A stretch of DNA of 64,000 nucleotides, taken from Merluccius polli. Taxonomy: Eukaryota; Chordata; Actinopteri; Gadiformes; Merlucciidae. The notes under the pieces are model-generated. The model was not told the DNA's origin. It made no database searches and saw nothing but the letters and a program-made list of their open reading frames with translations. Made by a program: the position numbers and the translations under genes. Position 1 is the stretch's first letter; every line of letters begins with the position of its first letter. The stretch covers positions 476,501 through 540,500 of the forward strand of contig JAOPHQ010002558.1 in the NCBI GenBank assembly GCA_030340625.1, in the 5' to 3' direction. Below are positions 1 to 12,200 of this stretch, piece after piece.

Positions 1-417
1 TCTTGTTTATTTTGGCAGTATTTCGCCTTGCTGCCTTTTATTAAACAAAGCTTGTCTCCTTGTTGTGATAAGCATCCACACACTGAGAAGAGAGAACGCA
101 AAACATTCCATGTCCTCCATTGTGTTGTGTTCCTGTGTCTACTCCATCATGTTGAATATGTCACGATAGTTACGTGGTTATGAACCTCAACTACATTTTA
201 GCTGTTTGCAGTGGAAACGCAAAACTGATCCAGGGTTAGGTACAGGTTGGCACGGCTTAGATAACGGTTTCAAGGGTACTATGCCGAAAGTTTAGGTGGA
301 AATAAGCCACAAGGTTCTTTTCAACCTGTGGTCCTTTCTATATAAAAAAATACAATGTACAATCTAGTGGACAACATGTCTCGAGGTACCCACTGTGTCT
401 ACATCTACGTCCCTTAG
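1..417 (+). other. Upstream intron sequence of pmel
   Basis: No coding signal is seen here. The stretch ends at a good splice acceptor (AG at 416-417) for the PKD-domain exon of pmel, so it is most simply the intron before that exon. The 5' exons of pmel lie outside the window. Confidence 0.7.
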
Positions 418-3400
418 ATCAAATTCCCTTCTCCGTCTCATTGGACCAAGTGAACGACATTGTAGCAGGGGACCTGCGCTTCATCCAGAACCGCGCCATC
501 GCTTTCACCATTGCTCTGCACGACCCCAGCCAGTACCTGAGTAACGCCGACACCACATTCAACTGGGACTTTGGAGACGAGAGTGGAGCCCTCATATCCA
601 GAGAGTTGACGGTCACCCATACCTACATCAAGTCTGGCCCCTACAAGCCCCAGGTTGTTATCCAGGCCGTCATCCCCGACAAGGCCTGTGACCCTCCGGT
701 CGTCCCCACGCAGTCCCCTAAACCCCCCTGCTGATCTGGGCACTACAGGTCAGGATTAGACAGTGCTATTGACATCTACTTGTACAGCGATTTATTGAGA
801 GTGTGTATAGTGCTATACAGAAAATTAAGATTAAAACAAAAATACAAAAACACAGAGACACAAAGACAGACAAAGAAAACAGATAAAGGAAAGTACAAGC
901 ACAGGACAGGATCTTGATCCAGTCCTGCTATATTGTGATCAGTGATCTTGTCTAACCGCAGTGAGAGCCAATGTGCTGGGTTCTGCTGTCCCACTTCTGG
1001 TGTCCATCAAGGCAACGCCTCTGAATGTAAACGTGGTTCCTTCTGACACGGAGGACAACACAGAAGAGGAGGCCTCCACTAGCCAACCCACCGCACACAA
1101 AGCCTCCTCCCCTGCCAAGCCTGACCTGCCCACTGCTCTGGTTACTGATTCAGCCACTGCAACCACTGGGATGCCCAATGCTGTCTCACACGATATAGCT
1201 CGCAAGGCACTGACCAGACCTATTGCCCGTAAGTACAACCTCAGCAACTTGTGCACTTGAGTCAATGTATGCATCTGTCCAGGTTTCAATTTCTTTGTCT
1301 TCCCTTGTAGTTTAATTTCTATTATGATTATGATTGACTCTGGATGACTCAATATATACAATTAACTGGTTCTCCATACAAGGTGTAGGGAAGACTCTGA
1401 CAGGTCAGGCCATGGTGGCGGTGGTTGCTAAGCGTGATGCTGGTGACAAACCCTCTGGCGAAAACTGTGTGATATACCGCTACGGCTCATTCTGTACCGG
1501 CATTGAAGTGATTGGTAAGTGGAACTTTACTTAGTTTCATTCATCAAATTCATTCATCAATAATATTATAAAACAGAATTAAGAATTCACGTCCATCTCT
1601 ATTCAAATCTGTTCCTTCATTTTCTTTTCCTTTTTAGAGGGAATTGAGAAAGTCGAGATAATGCAAATGGACAATGCTTTAATGCCGACAATTGAAAAAC
1701 ATGTAATGGATCTCACGGTTACCTGCCAGGGAAGGTGATTGCTCTGCATTGTACTTTTAAAACTACAGATCCCTCCACAATATGATCAAAGAAGCTACCT
1801 TTTCGAATGATTATGCATTCTATTCCTTTAATGGGGTTTTGTAATTTGTGGTTTGGTCCTTTCATACATTGAATATATTTGATATACTGTATCTCCAGCC
1901 TTCCAAAAGAGGTGTGCAGTGTGATTCTGGATGCAGAGTGCCTGAGGCCCATTCACACCGAGTGCAACATGGTGGAGCCATCCAACGAATGCCAGCTGGT
2001 GCTTCGTCACTTCTTCAATAACTCAGGGGTCTACTGCATTAATGTGTCTATGGCCAACGATGTCAGTCTTGCTGTTGCCAGTGCTAAAGTCAGCATTCAC
2101 ATGGGTAAGCATTAATTGTAACGGATGAAACACGGCTGTGTGGTAGAGGTGCAAATCTATCCTACTCTGGATGGTCAACATTACAAAGGGATCCTAGCCC
2201 CTGCCCCCGACTCAATACATACCCTGTAATAAACTAACAAGTAACATAAGTTGGGCCCCAGGATTACTAATGCATAGTAATTCTGGCACAACCAAATGGC
2301 AAACTTCCCATATGCGCGGAACAGGACCCTGTCTCGAGTCTTTAACCACTCCCATTGGTACACCAGCTTTTTCAGCTGCGGGTCCATGTCTTGCAACTGG
2401 TCTCTCGCTGGCCTGGTGTTGATTAAGACAAGACTGATAGTGGGGTCACCTGCCTGGAGGTTGGATTTCACTCCACTTATAAAGAAAGAAACCTTTCCTT
2501 TTATAGTTTCCTGTACTGCAACATGTTCTTCTTGTTTTTTTGCTTCTGTCTCTTGGGCAGGCCAACAACAGGCTTGTACTTCCTCAGATGTCATCACTAG
2601 GAAGTCGTTTTCAGTATCTTCCACTTTGGGTTCCTCTGCCTAGGGAAGCCATGAGAGGAAGTCTGCATTTGTGTTCTTACAAAGTAGCACAATCGGATCA
2701 ATGTGAACCCCGATATGAGTCTAAAACTCTCTAGTTTGGAGCCAGACATTGCTTCGCCGATGTCTCAGAATAAGCAGCACCATTCTTTCCAATAAGATGG
2801 CAACACAGGTATGCTATACCTGACATGCTGACCTGCTGACAACAAGGCTATGCTATTTGTAAAACTGTCTGTTGTTTAGGCTGTAATTTGTAATATACTG
2901 TTTAAGTAGGCCTATTGTCTTTGGGGATATTTTGGGATATTTTGGTCCTTGGTCTGAAAAAGTTTGAGAAACACTGATGTAGAGGTTTTGCCAGATGTGC
3001 AAAGTTGGGGACAAAGCGTCTGTAGTAGCTCATGAACCCCACCACCTACCGTATCTCTGTCACATTTTTGGGGATAGGCCAGTCTTCAAGGACCTTGACC
3101 TTCTCCTTGTTGACCTGGATGCCTGCCGCGGAGATCACATGGCCCAGAAATGTTATCTCCGTTTTCAGCCAGAAGCATTTCCCAGGCTTCAACTTCAGGC
3201 CATGCTCTCTGATGCGACTGAACACCAGGTCCAGCTTCTTGCAATGACTTTCAAAGTCGGTGGAGAAAATGACAATATTGTTGAGGTAAATCAGCAGGAC
3301 ATCAAATGCAAGATCACCCAGCACCGCTTCCATAAGGCGTTGGAAGGTGGTTGGTGTGTTGCATAACCCGAATGGCATGCGAGTCCACTGGAATAGGCCA

Positions 3401-5333
3401 AATGGTGTAGGGACGGCTGTCTTCTCTTGGTCCCGGTGAGGTCAATGTTTGAGAAGAGCTGAGCATTCCCCAGGCCAGGGCATCAAGTGACTTCCACCCT
3501 GGGAAGTCGGTAGGCATCCTTCAAAGTCACACAGTTAAGCCTCCTGTAGTCACAGCAGAAACACACTGAGCCATCCTTCCTAATGACAATCACTGCAGGC
3601 GAGGCCCTAGGGCTCGAATATTCCTTGAGGGCTCCGTGTGCTACCAAGTCCTGAACGGACTTCTTGAGTTCTTGGAAGACATGAGGTGGGACCCTTCTGT
3701 GTGTTTTATGGAGTGTGCATCTCCAGTTTGAATGTCATGGGTCACAGTGGTGGTGTAACGAAGTGGCGAAGACGCCCGATGTTTCTCCAACAGTTCATCC
3801 AGTCCCTGCACTTGCAAAGGAGTGAGCCCCTGGAGGCTCGAACGAACTAAACGACTAAACACGACCACATGGTAGGGGTGCAAATGTATCCTACTCTGGA
3901 CGGCCGAGAATACAAAGGGGTCCTAGCCCCTGCCCCCGACTCAATTTGCCGCTTAAATACCCTGTAATAAACTAACGAGTAACATATATTGGGCCCCAGG
4001 ATTTACTGTGAATCATGGTAAGATTGTGTGATCTACCTCATATATCTCCACTGTACACTATACTACTATACATACTATATGCAACTTTACAGTGGTAAGT
4101 GAAAGTCCCCTACTCCAGAGAAGATACCTTAACATAAACTCTTAGCAGGTACAATTATATTTTATTAAATAATTTTTTCTTGATAACAAAAACAATAAAA
4201 TACAAGTTTCAGTTCATTATTTAGTAATTTACTTTTAATTAAACCTCATTCCTAGTTGGTTATGACTATAGTTTAAACCTCACAATCCTTCAATAACCAA
4301 AATAGTTCCCAAAAATGTAAGAAAACAGATTTGCTTTGTAATCCAACTTATCTTGTTAACCCTGTCCTTATCATTTTCACCCCCCAATATCATCCCATAG
4401 AAAATGAAACCTTTAATGTCAGAAGCACACTAAATGTGTATTCCCTTTGAAGTAGCGAAACGCTTCCAAAAAACAATAACACTCGTTATCTCAGTTTTTA
4501 CTTTCAAACCTACACTTTAAATTAAAACCATTTGCACAAATACCAAGGTTAATACCCAGTTTTCTCGTGACGTCCAGCCTTGCAGACACACAGTTCCACC
4601 TGGCCATGGTCTTGACAGGCGAAGTCTTCATTCTCTCTCTCTTGACTGGCAAAGTAACTCAATGCAGATTTCACTAAAGTCCATCAATAAATCCAGCCTC
4701 TTAGATATCTCTATCAAAAGAAGTTCATGAGTAACAAAAAACCCACTATACTCAAGTTATAGTTGATTTATCTATGTTACATAAGCACTAAGCAGCTTCA
4801 TGGCAGATGATATTATGGCTACTACCAAACAGCTAAAACAGGGACAGTAGCAGTATTTGCAAATTATGCAGTTGCAGTATATTTTGCAGTGCCTTTGTGT
4901 TCCAAGTGACAGTATTGGATGTTAATTCTGCTTTCAGCATCTGGCCTGTCCTCCTCTGGCACTATAGCCATGGTGTTGGGGGTCCTGGCTGTTGCTTTGG
5001 TCGTAGGAACAGTGGCATTCTCCTACAAGTGAGAAATCATTGACTTAATTATGTGCATTTGTGATGTGTACACCAACCTGTTATATAAAGAAGGCTAAAT
5101 ATATTTACTCATCTTGAAGAACGACTATAAATGGAACAGCTGATCTAGTTTTTCTTTGGTTCTCTCTCAACAGGCGTTTTAAGGCATACCATCCTCTAAA
5201 GGAGGACGTTGTGCGAACAGAGCCTCAGTGCAGCCAGACCACAGCCTGCTCTGGAACCACGATGTTCTGGAACTTTCTGAATCGTCAGGGAGCCGTTGAC
5301 AACTGTCCTTTACTGCAGGACAGGCTGGTGTGA
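418..5333 (+). CDS. pmel: Premelanosome protein (Pmel), C-terminal part, 7 exons
   Basis: Pmel is a type I membrane glycoprotein of pigment cells; after proprotein cleavage its lumenal part forms the amyloid fibrils on which melanin is laid down in melanosomes. Exons supported by GT-AG joints and phase: 418 to about 687, 962-1228, 1383-1514, 1638-1734, 1899-2104, 4938-5028, 5174-5333. In order they encode the PKD domain (WDFGDESG, VTHTY), a Ser/Thr/Pro-rich repeat-like segment (short compared with mammals), the kringle-like domain (NCVIYRYGSF, then EGIEKVEIMQ), a cysteine-rich segment beginning LPKEVC, one transmembrane helix rich in V, A and G (exon 6), and a cytosolic tail ending NCPLLQDRLV. 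A tail of this form (ENSPLL in mammals) carries the acidic/dileucine sorting signal. The 2.8-kb intron 2105-4937 holds a Gypsy remnant. The donor of the first exon is unclear: the PKD frame meets TGA at 733-735, and the only phase-compatible GT is at 688. The paralogue (pmela or pmelb) cannot be decided. Confidence 0.9.
2141..2266. repeat. Direct repeat copy 1 flanking Gypsy remnant
   Basis: It matches 3870-4005 in the same orientation, sharing for example CCTAGCCCCTGCCCCCGACT and the end GGGCCCCAGGAT. The second copy has a few extra bases. Two like-oriented copies around a Gypsy pol fragment suggest degenerate LTRs. Confidence 0.75.
3870..4005. repeat. Direct repeat copy 2 flanking Gypsy remnant
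   Basis: Second copy of the 2141-2266 repeat, same orientation, about 90 percent alike by eye apart from a short indel. Confidence 0.75.
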
Positions 5334-5451
5334 TAGCTAACATCCAAGGCAAATGCCACGTAAAAAAACATCTAATGTGCATGTAATAGCAACATGAAAT
5401 GTCTTTTTATACATTTTTGTACGTATTTTCTAAACCAAAAGTTACCTTGAA

Positions 5452-5457
5452 AATAAA
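5452..5457 (+). promoter_or_regulatory. Poly(A) signal of pmel
   Basis: AATAAA lies about 120 bp after the pmel stop codon. Another AATAAA near 5622 could serve as an alternative site. Confidence 0.6.
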
Positions 5458-5459
5458 TA

Positions 5460-7179
5460 TAATTTGACTTTTCTTAAATGTTCACAGTAGTTGAAGTGAT
5501 AATTTCCTTAATTTCCCCCCCACCCCCAAAATGTTGACAAATATTGCTCTTTTGTTGATTTCAAGCAAATTTGATGATACATGCATACTGCTAATATGTA
5601 ACATTTAATTTGAATGTTTTTCCAATAAATGTTACCAAACCTTTTCCTTTATATTCATTTGTGACAATTTTTTGATCATGGGAGTGAACAGATAAGCAGC
5701 ATTATTGTGGGTGTATGTGCTGCTATACAGGGATTAGGCCTACCTAAATTCCTCAACACTTTTCTTCATTAGATGAGTGCTGCTAGGCAGTGCTCAACTT
5801 TTGTTCTTCTTAGGCTTTATTCTTTCATATTCTCTACAAACTTTGGGACCTATCTCATCCCACAATTTTTTACATAGAGACTCAGTTTAAGTTGTACCTT
5901 GTGTTTCCCAAGCTACCTTTAACAAAAGCTAAACATTTTGTACACCATGGAGCTTAAAACGTCAATACTTCACCTAGAAACACAAGGTAAAGCTTAAACT
6001 GTTATGGTGGTTCACTGGTTAAAATAATTCGACTGGAATTATGCTTGAGCATTGGCCGTTTATTTGGGCTCCAATGGAGACTCCTCTTTCTTGACACAAC
6101 AATCATGCCTTTACACCCTTTTTAAACTGGCGAATAAACATACTTGAAGGGACAGACACATGTTGGACATCCACACCTTTGACTTCTGAGCTCTGGTTTG
6201 AGGCTAGGTTCTTAATTATTTTTCCAGTGGTCTGCTTCCAGTTGAAGCACATAATGGAGTAGGCTAGTGTCAAAATGCTAATGCTACTTTTCAGGTCATG
6301 CTATCTACGCAAACAATATGTAATATGAAAGCTGAGACTCCACAGATTCCAACAGTATGAGCCATATCATTCTATGACGTAAACTTGATGAACTAGATGT
6401 GAACGTTAAAGGTTGTGCAGACACGTTTTTTACTTTAACATATCAATATGAAGTAACCGTTGATTGCACAGTGTAATGGCTACAGAATAATGACACCATC
6501 GGCGTTTAGATTGGTTCCCTTATCTTCCGTATAAGCCTCGCTTTCACTATTCAGCTCTTTCAGCCACTGGGTACGATCTCTCTTTCTTTCTTATTTCCAT
6601 TATCATTTCTTTCGCAGAGATTTCCCAACAAATGCGTGTCTTGTGTTTGTGGTTGCTAGGCTTTAAGGAAACAGAACGCGATCTGGTTTGTCTTTGCGAC
6701 ATTGGCACAAAAATAATACCACTTTTGAAATGCTAGGGTGGGAAAAGTTGTCTACAGCCCCTTCAAATTACGAGTTAATGAATAACATCAATAACACACT
6801 TAACTTTTTCCAAGTTGCAACAAATGATAATAACTTTAATAGCTCTGGGAGGGCTTATACCTTAAACTCCTCCCCCTTCAGCCATCTGCCACTGTTGCTG
6901 CATCCTGGGCATAGTGCCACCCAAGACGATTGTGATTGGTTAAAGAAATACCCCTATGCCAAAATGATAGTGAGATGAGCCAGACATTTCTCCAGCGCTT
7001 GCACAGTGCTAAAACTAAGTGTGGAGATAGGTCTGGCTATGCAAGACTAGCTATTTGTTTACTATTACAGGGACGTTCCATCAATTTTCGATATTTTCAT
7101 TGTTTAACAAAAGCCTATAAATTAAAAAAACGCTTATAAATGCATTCTGTGTGTGTCACGCTCACCACTGTTCCCTTTA
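5460..7179. other. Intergenic, no gene seen
   Basis: The sequence is AT-rich with only short, unconvincing reading frames and nothing recognisable as a domain. It contains the inverted repeat 5883-6001. Confidence 0.5.
5883..6001. repeat. Imperfect inverted repeat (hairpin), 119 bp
   Basis: Arms of about 25 bp at 5883-5907 and 5977-6001 (CAGTTTAAG..ACCTTGTGTTTC against GAAACACAAGGT..CTTAAACTG) are separated by about 70 bp. It could be a tiny MITE or a transcribed foldback; no other evidence bears on this. Confidence 0.5.
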
Positions 7180-10100
7180 GATTAGATTAGATTTATTTGT
7201 CATTGCACAGGAATACAACGAAATTCAATGCACTCACATACTGGACTCATTAATAAAAAAAGAAAAGGTAGCATAATAAATAGTCAATTAAAAAATACAT
7301 TCTCATCTTCTCATTCACTCAGTACATTCATGTTGTCATCATACACTGTACCATCAACTCAGTGCCATTGTATGCATTAAAACATTAGTGCAAAAATATA
7401 TAAAGTGCAGAGCATTGCATTAGGTGTGGATGTCCCTGATTAGTGCTGTCGGACCAGTGGGTTTGTTTTCAGGTCTGAGTTGAGTATGGTGATAGCTTTG
7501 GGATAGAAACGGTTCATGAATCTTGTGGTGTGTGGTCTGATGGACCTGTAACGTTTCCCTGAGGGCAGCAGTTCAAACAGATAATTGGCGGGGTGGAATG
7601 GGTCTTTCAGAATGTTGTGTGTCTTCTGCAAGCATCGGGGGTTGAAGATGGTGTCCATGGTAGGTAGCTGTTGGTTGATGATGTTTTGAGCGTTTTTTAT
7701 AGTCCTCTGCAGTGACTTCCTGTCTGCAGCAGAACTGCTACCATACCACGACAGGATGCCGTAGGTGAGCACACTCTCAATGGAGCAGCGATAGAAGGAC
7801 CTCAGGTGTTGTGAGAGATTGGCTTTCCTGAGTGTGCGGAGAAAGTATAACTGTTGCTGTGCTTTCTTTACTATTGCTGTGGTGTTTGTTGTCCATGATA
7901 GGTTTTCTGAGATGTGTATGCCCAAGAATTTGAAGCTGGACACTCTCCACTCTCTCTCCGTTGATGTGTAGTGGTGTGTGTGTGTCCTGCTTCTTCCTGT
8001 AATTTATGATCATTTCTTTTGTTTTTTTGATGTTGAGACTCAAGTTGTTCTCTGAGCACCAGTCAGCCTTTGAACCTCCTCTCTGTAAGCAGACTCATCA
8101 TCTTTGGTGATCAGTCCCACCACAGTTGTGTCATCTGCAAATTTCACTATGGTGTTGATAGTGTGAGATGGAGTGCAGTCATGTGTGTACAGAGAGTAGA
8201 GCAAAGGGCTCAGCACGCAACCCTGTGGGGCCCCTGTGCTGAGTGTCAAAGTGGGGGAAAGGTGCGGGCACATTCTGACCGCCTGTGGCCTGTTTGTTAA
8301 AAAGTCCTTAATCCAAAGGCAGAGGTTGAGTGGTATACCCAGGTAGGACATCTTGGAGAACAGTCTGCTGGTGAGGATGGTATTAAAGGCAGAGCTGTAG
8401 TCCACAAACAGTAGCCGTGCATAGGTCCCCTGCAGCTCCAGGTGGCGCAGAACGGAGTGGAGGGTCGTGGAGATGGCTTTGTTTGTTGACCTGTTGGCTC
8501 CATATGCAAATTGGTGGGGATTCAGAGTGGGTGGCAGGGCAGCTTTGATGTGTTGTAGAACCAGTCTTTCAAAACACTTCATGATTTCGGGTGTCAGTGC
8601 TACAGGCCTGTAATCATTGAAAGAGGTTATTGAAGTCTGTTTGGGAACTGGAACTATGGTGGATGTCTTCAGGCAGGTAGGGACAGTGCACTGTGATAGA
8701 GAGAGATTGAAGATATTTGTCTTCACCTAACTCTGCAGCACAGTCTCTGAAGACCTGTCCTGGGATGCCATCTGGGCCGGCTGCTTTCCGTGTGTTGATC
8801 CTGCGGAGAGTGCGGGTGACGTCAGCAGGCTGAAGGACGAGGGTCTGGCTGTTGGTGTCTGGAGCCGGACTGGTGGTTGACATTCCCTCCGCCTCAAAGA
8901 GGGTGAAGAACCGGTTCAGCTGCTCCGCCTCCAATACACTTCCGCTGGTAGTGCTGCTGGTGTTGTTTTGCCTGGTGATGTGACGTATCCCCTGCCATGC
9001 CCGACGGGGGTCAGAGCTGCTAAAGAGGTCCTCGATCTTCTGTTTGCATGGTGCTTTAGCATCCTTGATTCCCCTCTTCAGGTTTGCCCTGGCAGCCTTG
9101 TACTGTTGCACATCACCAGATTGGAAAGCAGTGTTGCATGTCTTTAGCAGGAGTCGGATACCCCTGGTCATCCACGGCTTGTTGTCAGGGAACACACAGA
9201 TCTGTTTTGTGGCAGTGATGTTTTCCATGCAGCATTTGATGTAAAACAGTACAGAGGCTGAGTAGGTGTCAATGTTGTCCTCTTCAAATATGGTCCAGTC
9301 TGTATCGCTGAAGCAGTCCCTCATTTGTTCAGAAGCCCCCTCTGGCCACACTTGTAAGACTTTGTTTGTGGGTCCGCTGCTTGTGCAGATACGTGGTCTG
9401 TATGCTGGAGTCGGGAACAGTGAGATGTGGTCAGACTGCCCAAGGTGGGGAAGGGGTGATGTTTTGAGCACATGCTTGATGTTGCTGTAGACATGGTCAA
9501 GTGTGTTTTGCCCTCTTGTTGGACAGTGTACATGTTGGTGGAATTTGGGGAGAACAGTCTTTAGGTTGGTTTTGTTAAAATCACCTGCTATTACATAGAC
9601 TCCATCAGGGTGGTCATGCTGTTGATTGCTAATGGCAGTTAGCAAGGAGTCCAAAACTGTTTTGGTATTAGCATCGGGAGGTATGTAAACAGCAGTGACA
9701 ATGATGACTGTGAATTTGCGCAGCAGATGGAAGGGGCGACATCTTACAGATAAATACTCCACGTCTGGTGAGCAGTATGTGTCCGTTGTTACAGCGTTTG
9801 TGCACCAGTTGGTGTTTGTGTAAACACAAAGCCCCCCCCCTCTGCTCTTACCGGAGTCTGGTGTCCTGTCTTGGTGTGCTATGCGGCCCGCTAGCTTGAT
9901 AGCCTCAGCTGGGATGGTCGGAGTGAGCCATGTCTCAGTGATCACCATAACACAGCAGTCCTGGATGTTTTTCTGCGTGAAAATGGTAAGTTCCAGCTCT
10001 TCGATCTTGTTGGGAAGTGATCTTGCATTCGTGATGAAGAGGCTCAGTAATGAAGGCTTGTGCGATTGTCTGCTTAGTCTAGCTCGTACACCGGATCGAC

Positions 10101-10400
10101 AGCCCCTCTTTTGCCTGGGCTCTCGACACCGCCTCCGTCGCTTCTTGCTGGGGAGGGTAATCCACGGGGAACCCGGTTGTCTGATGAGCTCTGTTGGGAT
10201 GTCGTTACCGGTGTTTGTTTGCTTCGAGATGCAACTGTCTTGCATCGAACCGATACTGAGTAATTTGTTTCGGCTGTATCTTACGTAAGGCTGTGCATGC
10301 GTGGCATTTAGTAAACAGTAAACCGTTAATAAACTAACTAAAGAGTACCGATACGTGGAATGCTGAGCCGCAGCATGTACATGCGCCGCCATGTTGAGTC
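7180..10400 (-). mobile_element. L2/CR1-like LINE, nearly full length
   Basis: A non-LTR retrotransposon on the minus strand. The coding part begins near 10392 and the 3' UTR ends at 7180-7215 with the tail TTTATTTGTCATTGCAC (minus-strand 3' end), a form seen in teleost L2-type elements. The 3' UTR occupies 7180-7440. No clear target-site duplication was found. Confidence 0.85.
7440..10392 (-). pseudogene. LINE ORF2: AP endonuclease plus reverse transcriptase, frame-shifted
   Basis: The first frame (10392-8614, 592 codons) has a basic N-terminal stretch (KKRRRRCREPRQKRGCRS), then an apurinic-type endonuclease: LFITNARSLPNK, VITETWL, VIAGDFN and the catalytic end GQSDHISLF. After a frame change near 8700 the reverse transcriptase continues (8726-8040) with DYRPVALTP, FVDYSSAFNT, GAPQGCVLSPLL and the active-site box FADDTT. 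A second break near 8050 leads into 7943-7440, the LINE C-terminal domain (FLGIHISENLSW, LLPSGKRYRSIR). All usual blocks of the protein are present in order, but at least two frameshifts split it, so this copy is dead. Such an enzyme nicks the target and primes reverse transcription there. Confidence 0.88.
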
Positions 10401-10694
10401 ACTTCCATACTTCACATTTCCCTCCTTTTCTCCCACTCACCTGTCCCTAATCCGCTACTGGCCCCACCCACTGTAGCACCCTTGTAAGCATGTAATTTCC
10501 CTTCATGTATCTGATCCTTACAGATTTATCAAACATATTTTTAACCTCATTTACACCACAGCACTCACCGCATTTTCTTCAGGAAATGCATTTTCTAGTT
10601 TCCTTTGTTGGCAATAGGTTGTTTGCAGATGACGTCACACCAGTGGAGTGAACATGAGATGGAGGTCAGGAAGTGTTCACTGGAAATATATACA

Positions 10695-10990
10695 CTGATT
10701 AAGATTAGATTAGATTCAACTTTATTGTCATGCACAGTACAAGTACAGAGACAACGAAATGTAGTGTGACATCTAACCAGAAGTGCAAAAAGCAGTAAGG
10801 TGCAGAGTATGTACATATGTGTAGTGGAATATATAATAAATAGGATAATAAATAAGATACATGCAGTAAGAACAGAGTAAGTACAGGTAATGTTAGTATT
10901 AGTTATATACAGAATAATATGAGGTATGATATGATATGATACGGTAAATACACTATGTAAATACACTATGGACAATATGTACAGTATTGT
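10695..10990 (-). mobile_element. 3' end of another L2-like LINE
   Basis: TTCAACTTTATTGTCAT followed by ACAACGAAAT is the same 3' tail type as in the LINE at 7180-10400. The copy is 5'-truncated, leaving about 300 bp of 3' UTR with no coding domain. Confidence 0.7.
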
Positions 10991-11279
10991 CAATGGTATA
11001 AATATGAATATGTAACGGGGTAAATTCTGCGTTGTGTTGTGTGCAATATTATTGCTTTCCCCAGTAACGACTAGTGTAAGGGATTACAATTTCCAAAACA
11101 GTAATTATATTACAGTTACTAATCCAAGTAATGCTGCGTTACCAGAACGCGATTTGTTTTTTGTCCTAGGTAGTCTATTTTATGATGACGTGTACGCGCG
11201 GGCAGGTCAGGGCACGTCGGCTACGAGGTCACGTCGGCTAACAAGGTCACGTCGGCTGCTAGCCAAAAAGCTAAACAAA

Positions 11280-11620
11280 GGATGGAGGATGAGGGAGAGG
11301 CATACTTTCAACAGCTGGAATTATTGTCATTATTTTGAGCTTGTCTCAGTCAAAGATGCAAAGAACATTGTTGTCCGTTGTAAACTTTGTGTGGGCAGTC
11401 AAAAACTTTCAACCGCGAGGAATACAACATCTAATTTATTGAAGCATCTGATACGGCAGCACAGCGATGTGAAACTTGTCGAAAAAAAGAAACTGGTTTC
11501 AGAGCAGGACACGGGGGAGAGACGTTCAGTGGACAAGATCTGAAGAAGCTTGTCGCTGGGTATATCGTAGAGGAGATGTTACCTATTTCCACAGTTGACT
11601 CACCCTCATTTCGTTGCAGC
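11280..11620 (+). pseudogene. hAT transposase N-terminal fragment, zf-BED domain
   Basis: The translation includes SWNYCHYFELVSVKDAKN, then VRCKLCVG and NLLKHLIRQHSD: the C-x2-C ... H-x4-H pattern of a BED zinc finger, which in hAT transposases binds the transposon ends. After a frame change near 11500 the next hAT block follows (LKKLVAGYIVEEMLP, then STVDSPSF), and coding then stops. The catalytic and dimerisation domains are absent. The upstream part of this frame (from 11034) does not look coding. Confidence 0.75.
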
Positions 11621-11849
11621 TTTTTAGTTTAGGAGGTTTCGTGCTCATCCCTAGAAGGAACAGACTATTTGATAAGCTTCTGCTAATGAGATACAATCGT
11701 TGTTTCACTTCTGAACATTAGGACCTTGCTTAATATGTCAGGGCAGAGATAACAAAACAAGAAGCTGGACACGATCAGCCTAAATGTGGTGTTGCAAGGT
11801 TTTATGTTGTAAGTTAAAAAGTCGGGAGAGACTGTTGCTTTATTTATTT

Positions 11850-12127
11850 GTATTTATTTTATATATAATAATAATAACAATACATTTTATTTCGAAGCGC
11901 CTTTCATGTCACTCAACGACGCTTTACAGTTGAAAACAAGAGCAAACAAGTAACAAAACCATTAAAAGTGCAAGTAAACATCATGGCAACTACAATGAGA
12001 ATGCTGTCCTGAAAAGGTGGGTTTTGAGAGAGGATTTGAACTGAGGGAGGGAGTCAATATTTCGGATGTCAGATGGGAGTGAGTTCCAGAGTTTGGGAGC
12101 AGAGCGGCTGAAAGCCGAGGACCGGCC

Positions 12128-12161
<34 letters not shown>

Positions 12162-12200
12162 TGATTGACTGTCCATATATGTATAAATGTATACATATAC
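11850..12200 (-). mobile_element. LINE 3' fragment inserted in hAT fossil
   Basis: Minus strand 12120-11995 encodes a LINE C-terminus (SAPKLWNSLPSDIRNIDSLP, then KTHLFRTAF). It runs into a 3' UTR with the fish tail motif GCGCTTCGAAATAAAATG and a TAA-like repeat near 11865. Confidence 0.65.
12131..12159. repeat. (CA)n microsatellite
   Basis: About 14 perfect CA units. Confidence 0.95.

Larger units (their letters stand above)
2141..4005 (-). mobile_element. Decayed Ty3/Gypsy retrotransposon remnant in pmel intron
   Basis: On the minus strand 3378-3046 reads as a Gypsy reverse-transcriptase fragment: MPFGLCNTPTTFQRLM, then YLNNIVIFS, then FLGHVIS. The usual YLDD active-site motif is YLNN, so the first catalytic aspartate is lost. 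Further along the element, 2624-2181 reads as the spacer between RNase H and integrase (DPQLKKLVYQWEWLKTRDRV). The block 3883-3641 upstream of the RT also looks like pol. The remnant is bounded by two direct repeats of about 125-135 bp (2141-2266 and 3870-4005) that may be LTR pieces. Stops and deletions make it non-functional. Confidence 0.75.
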
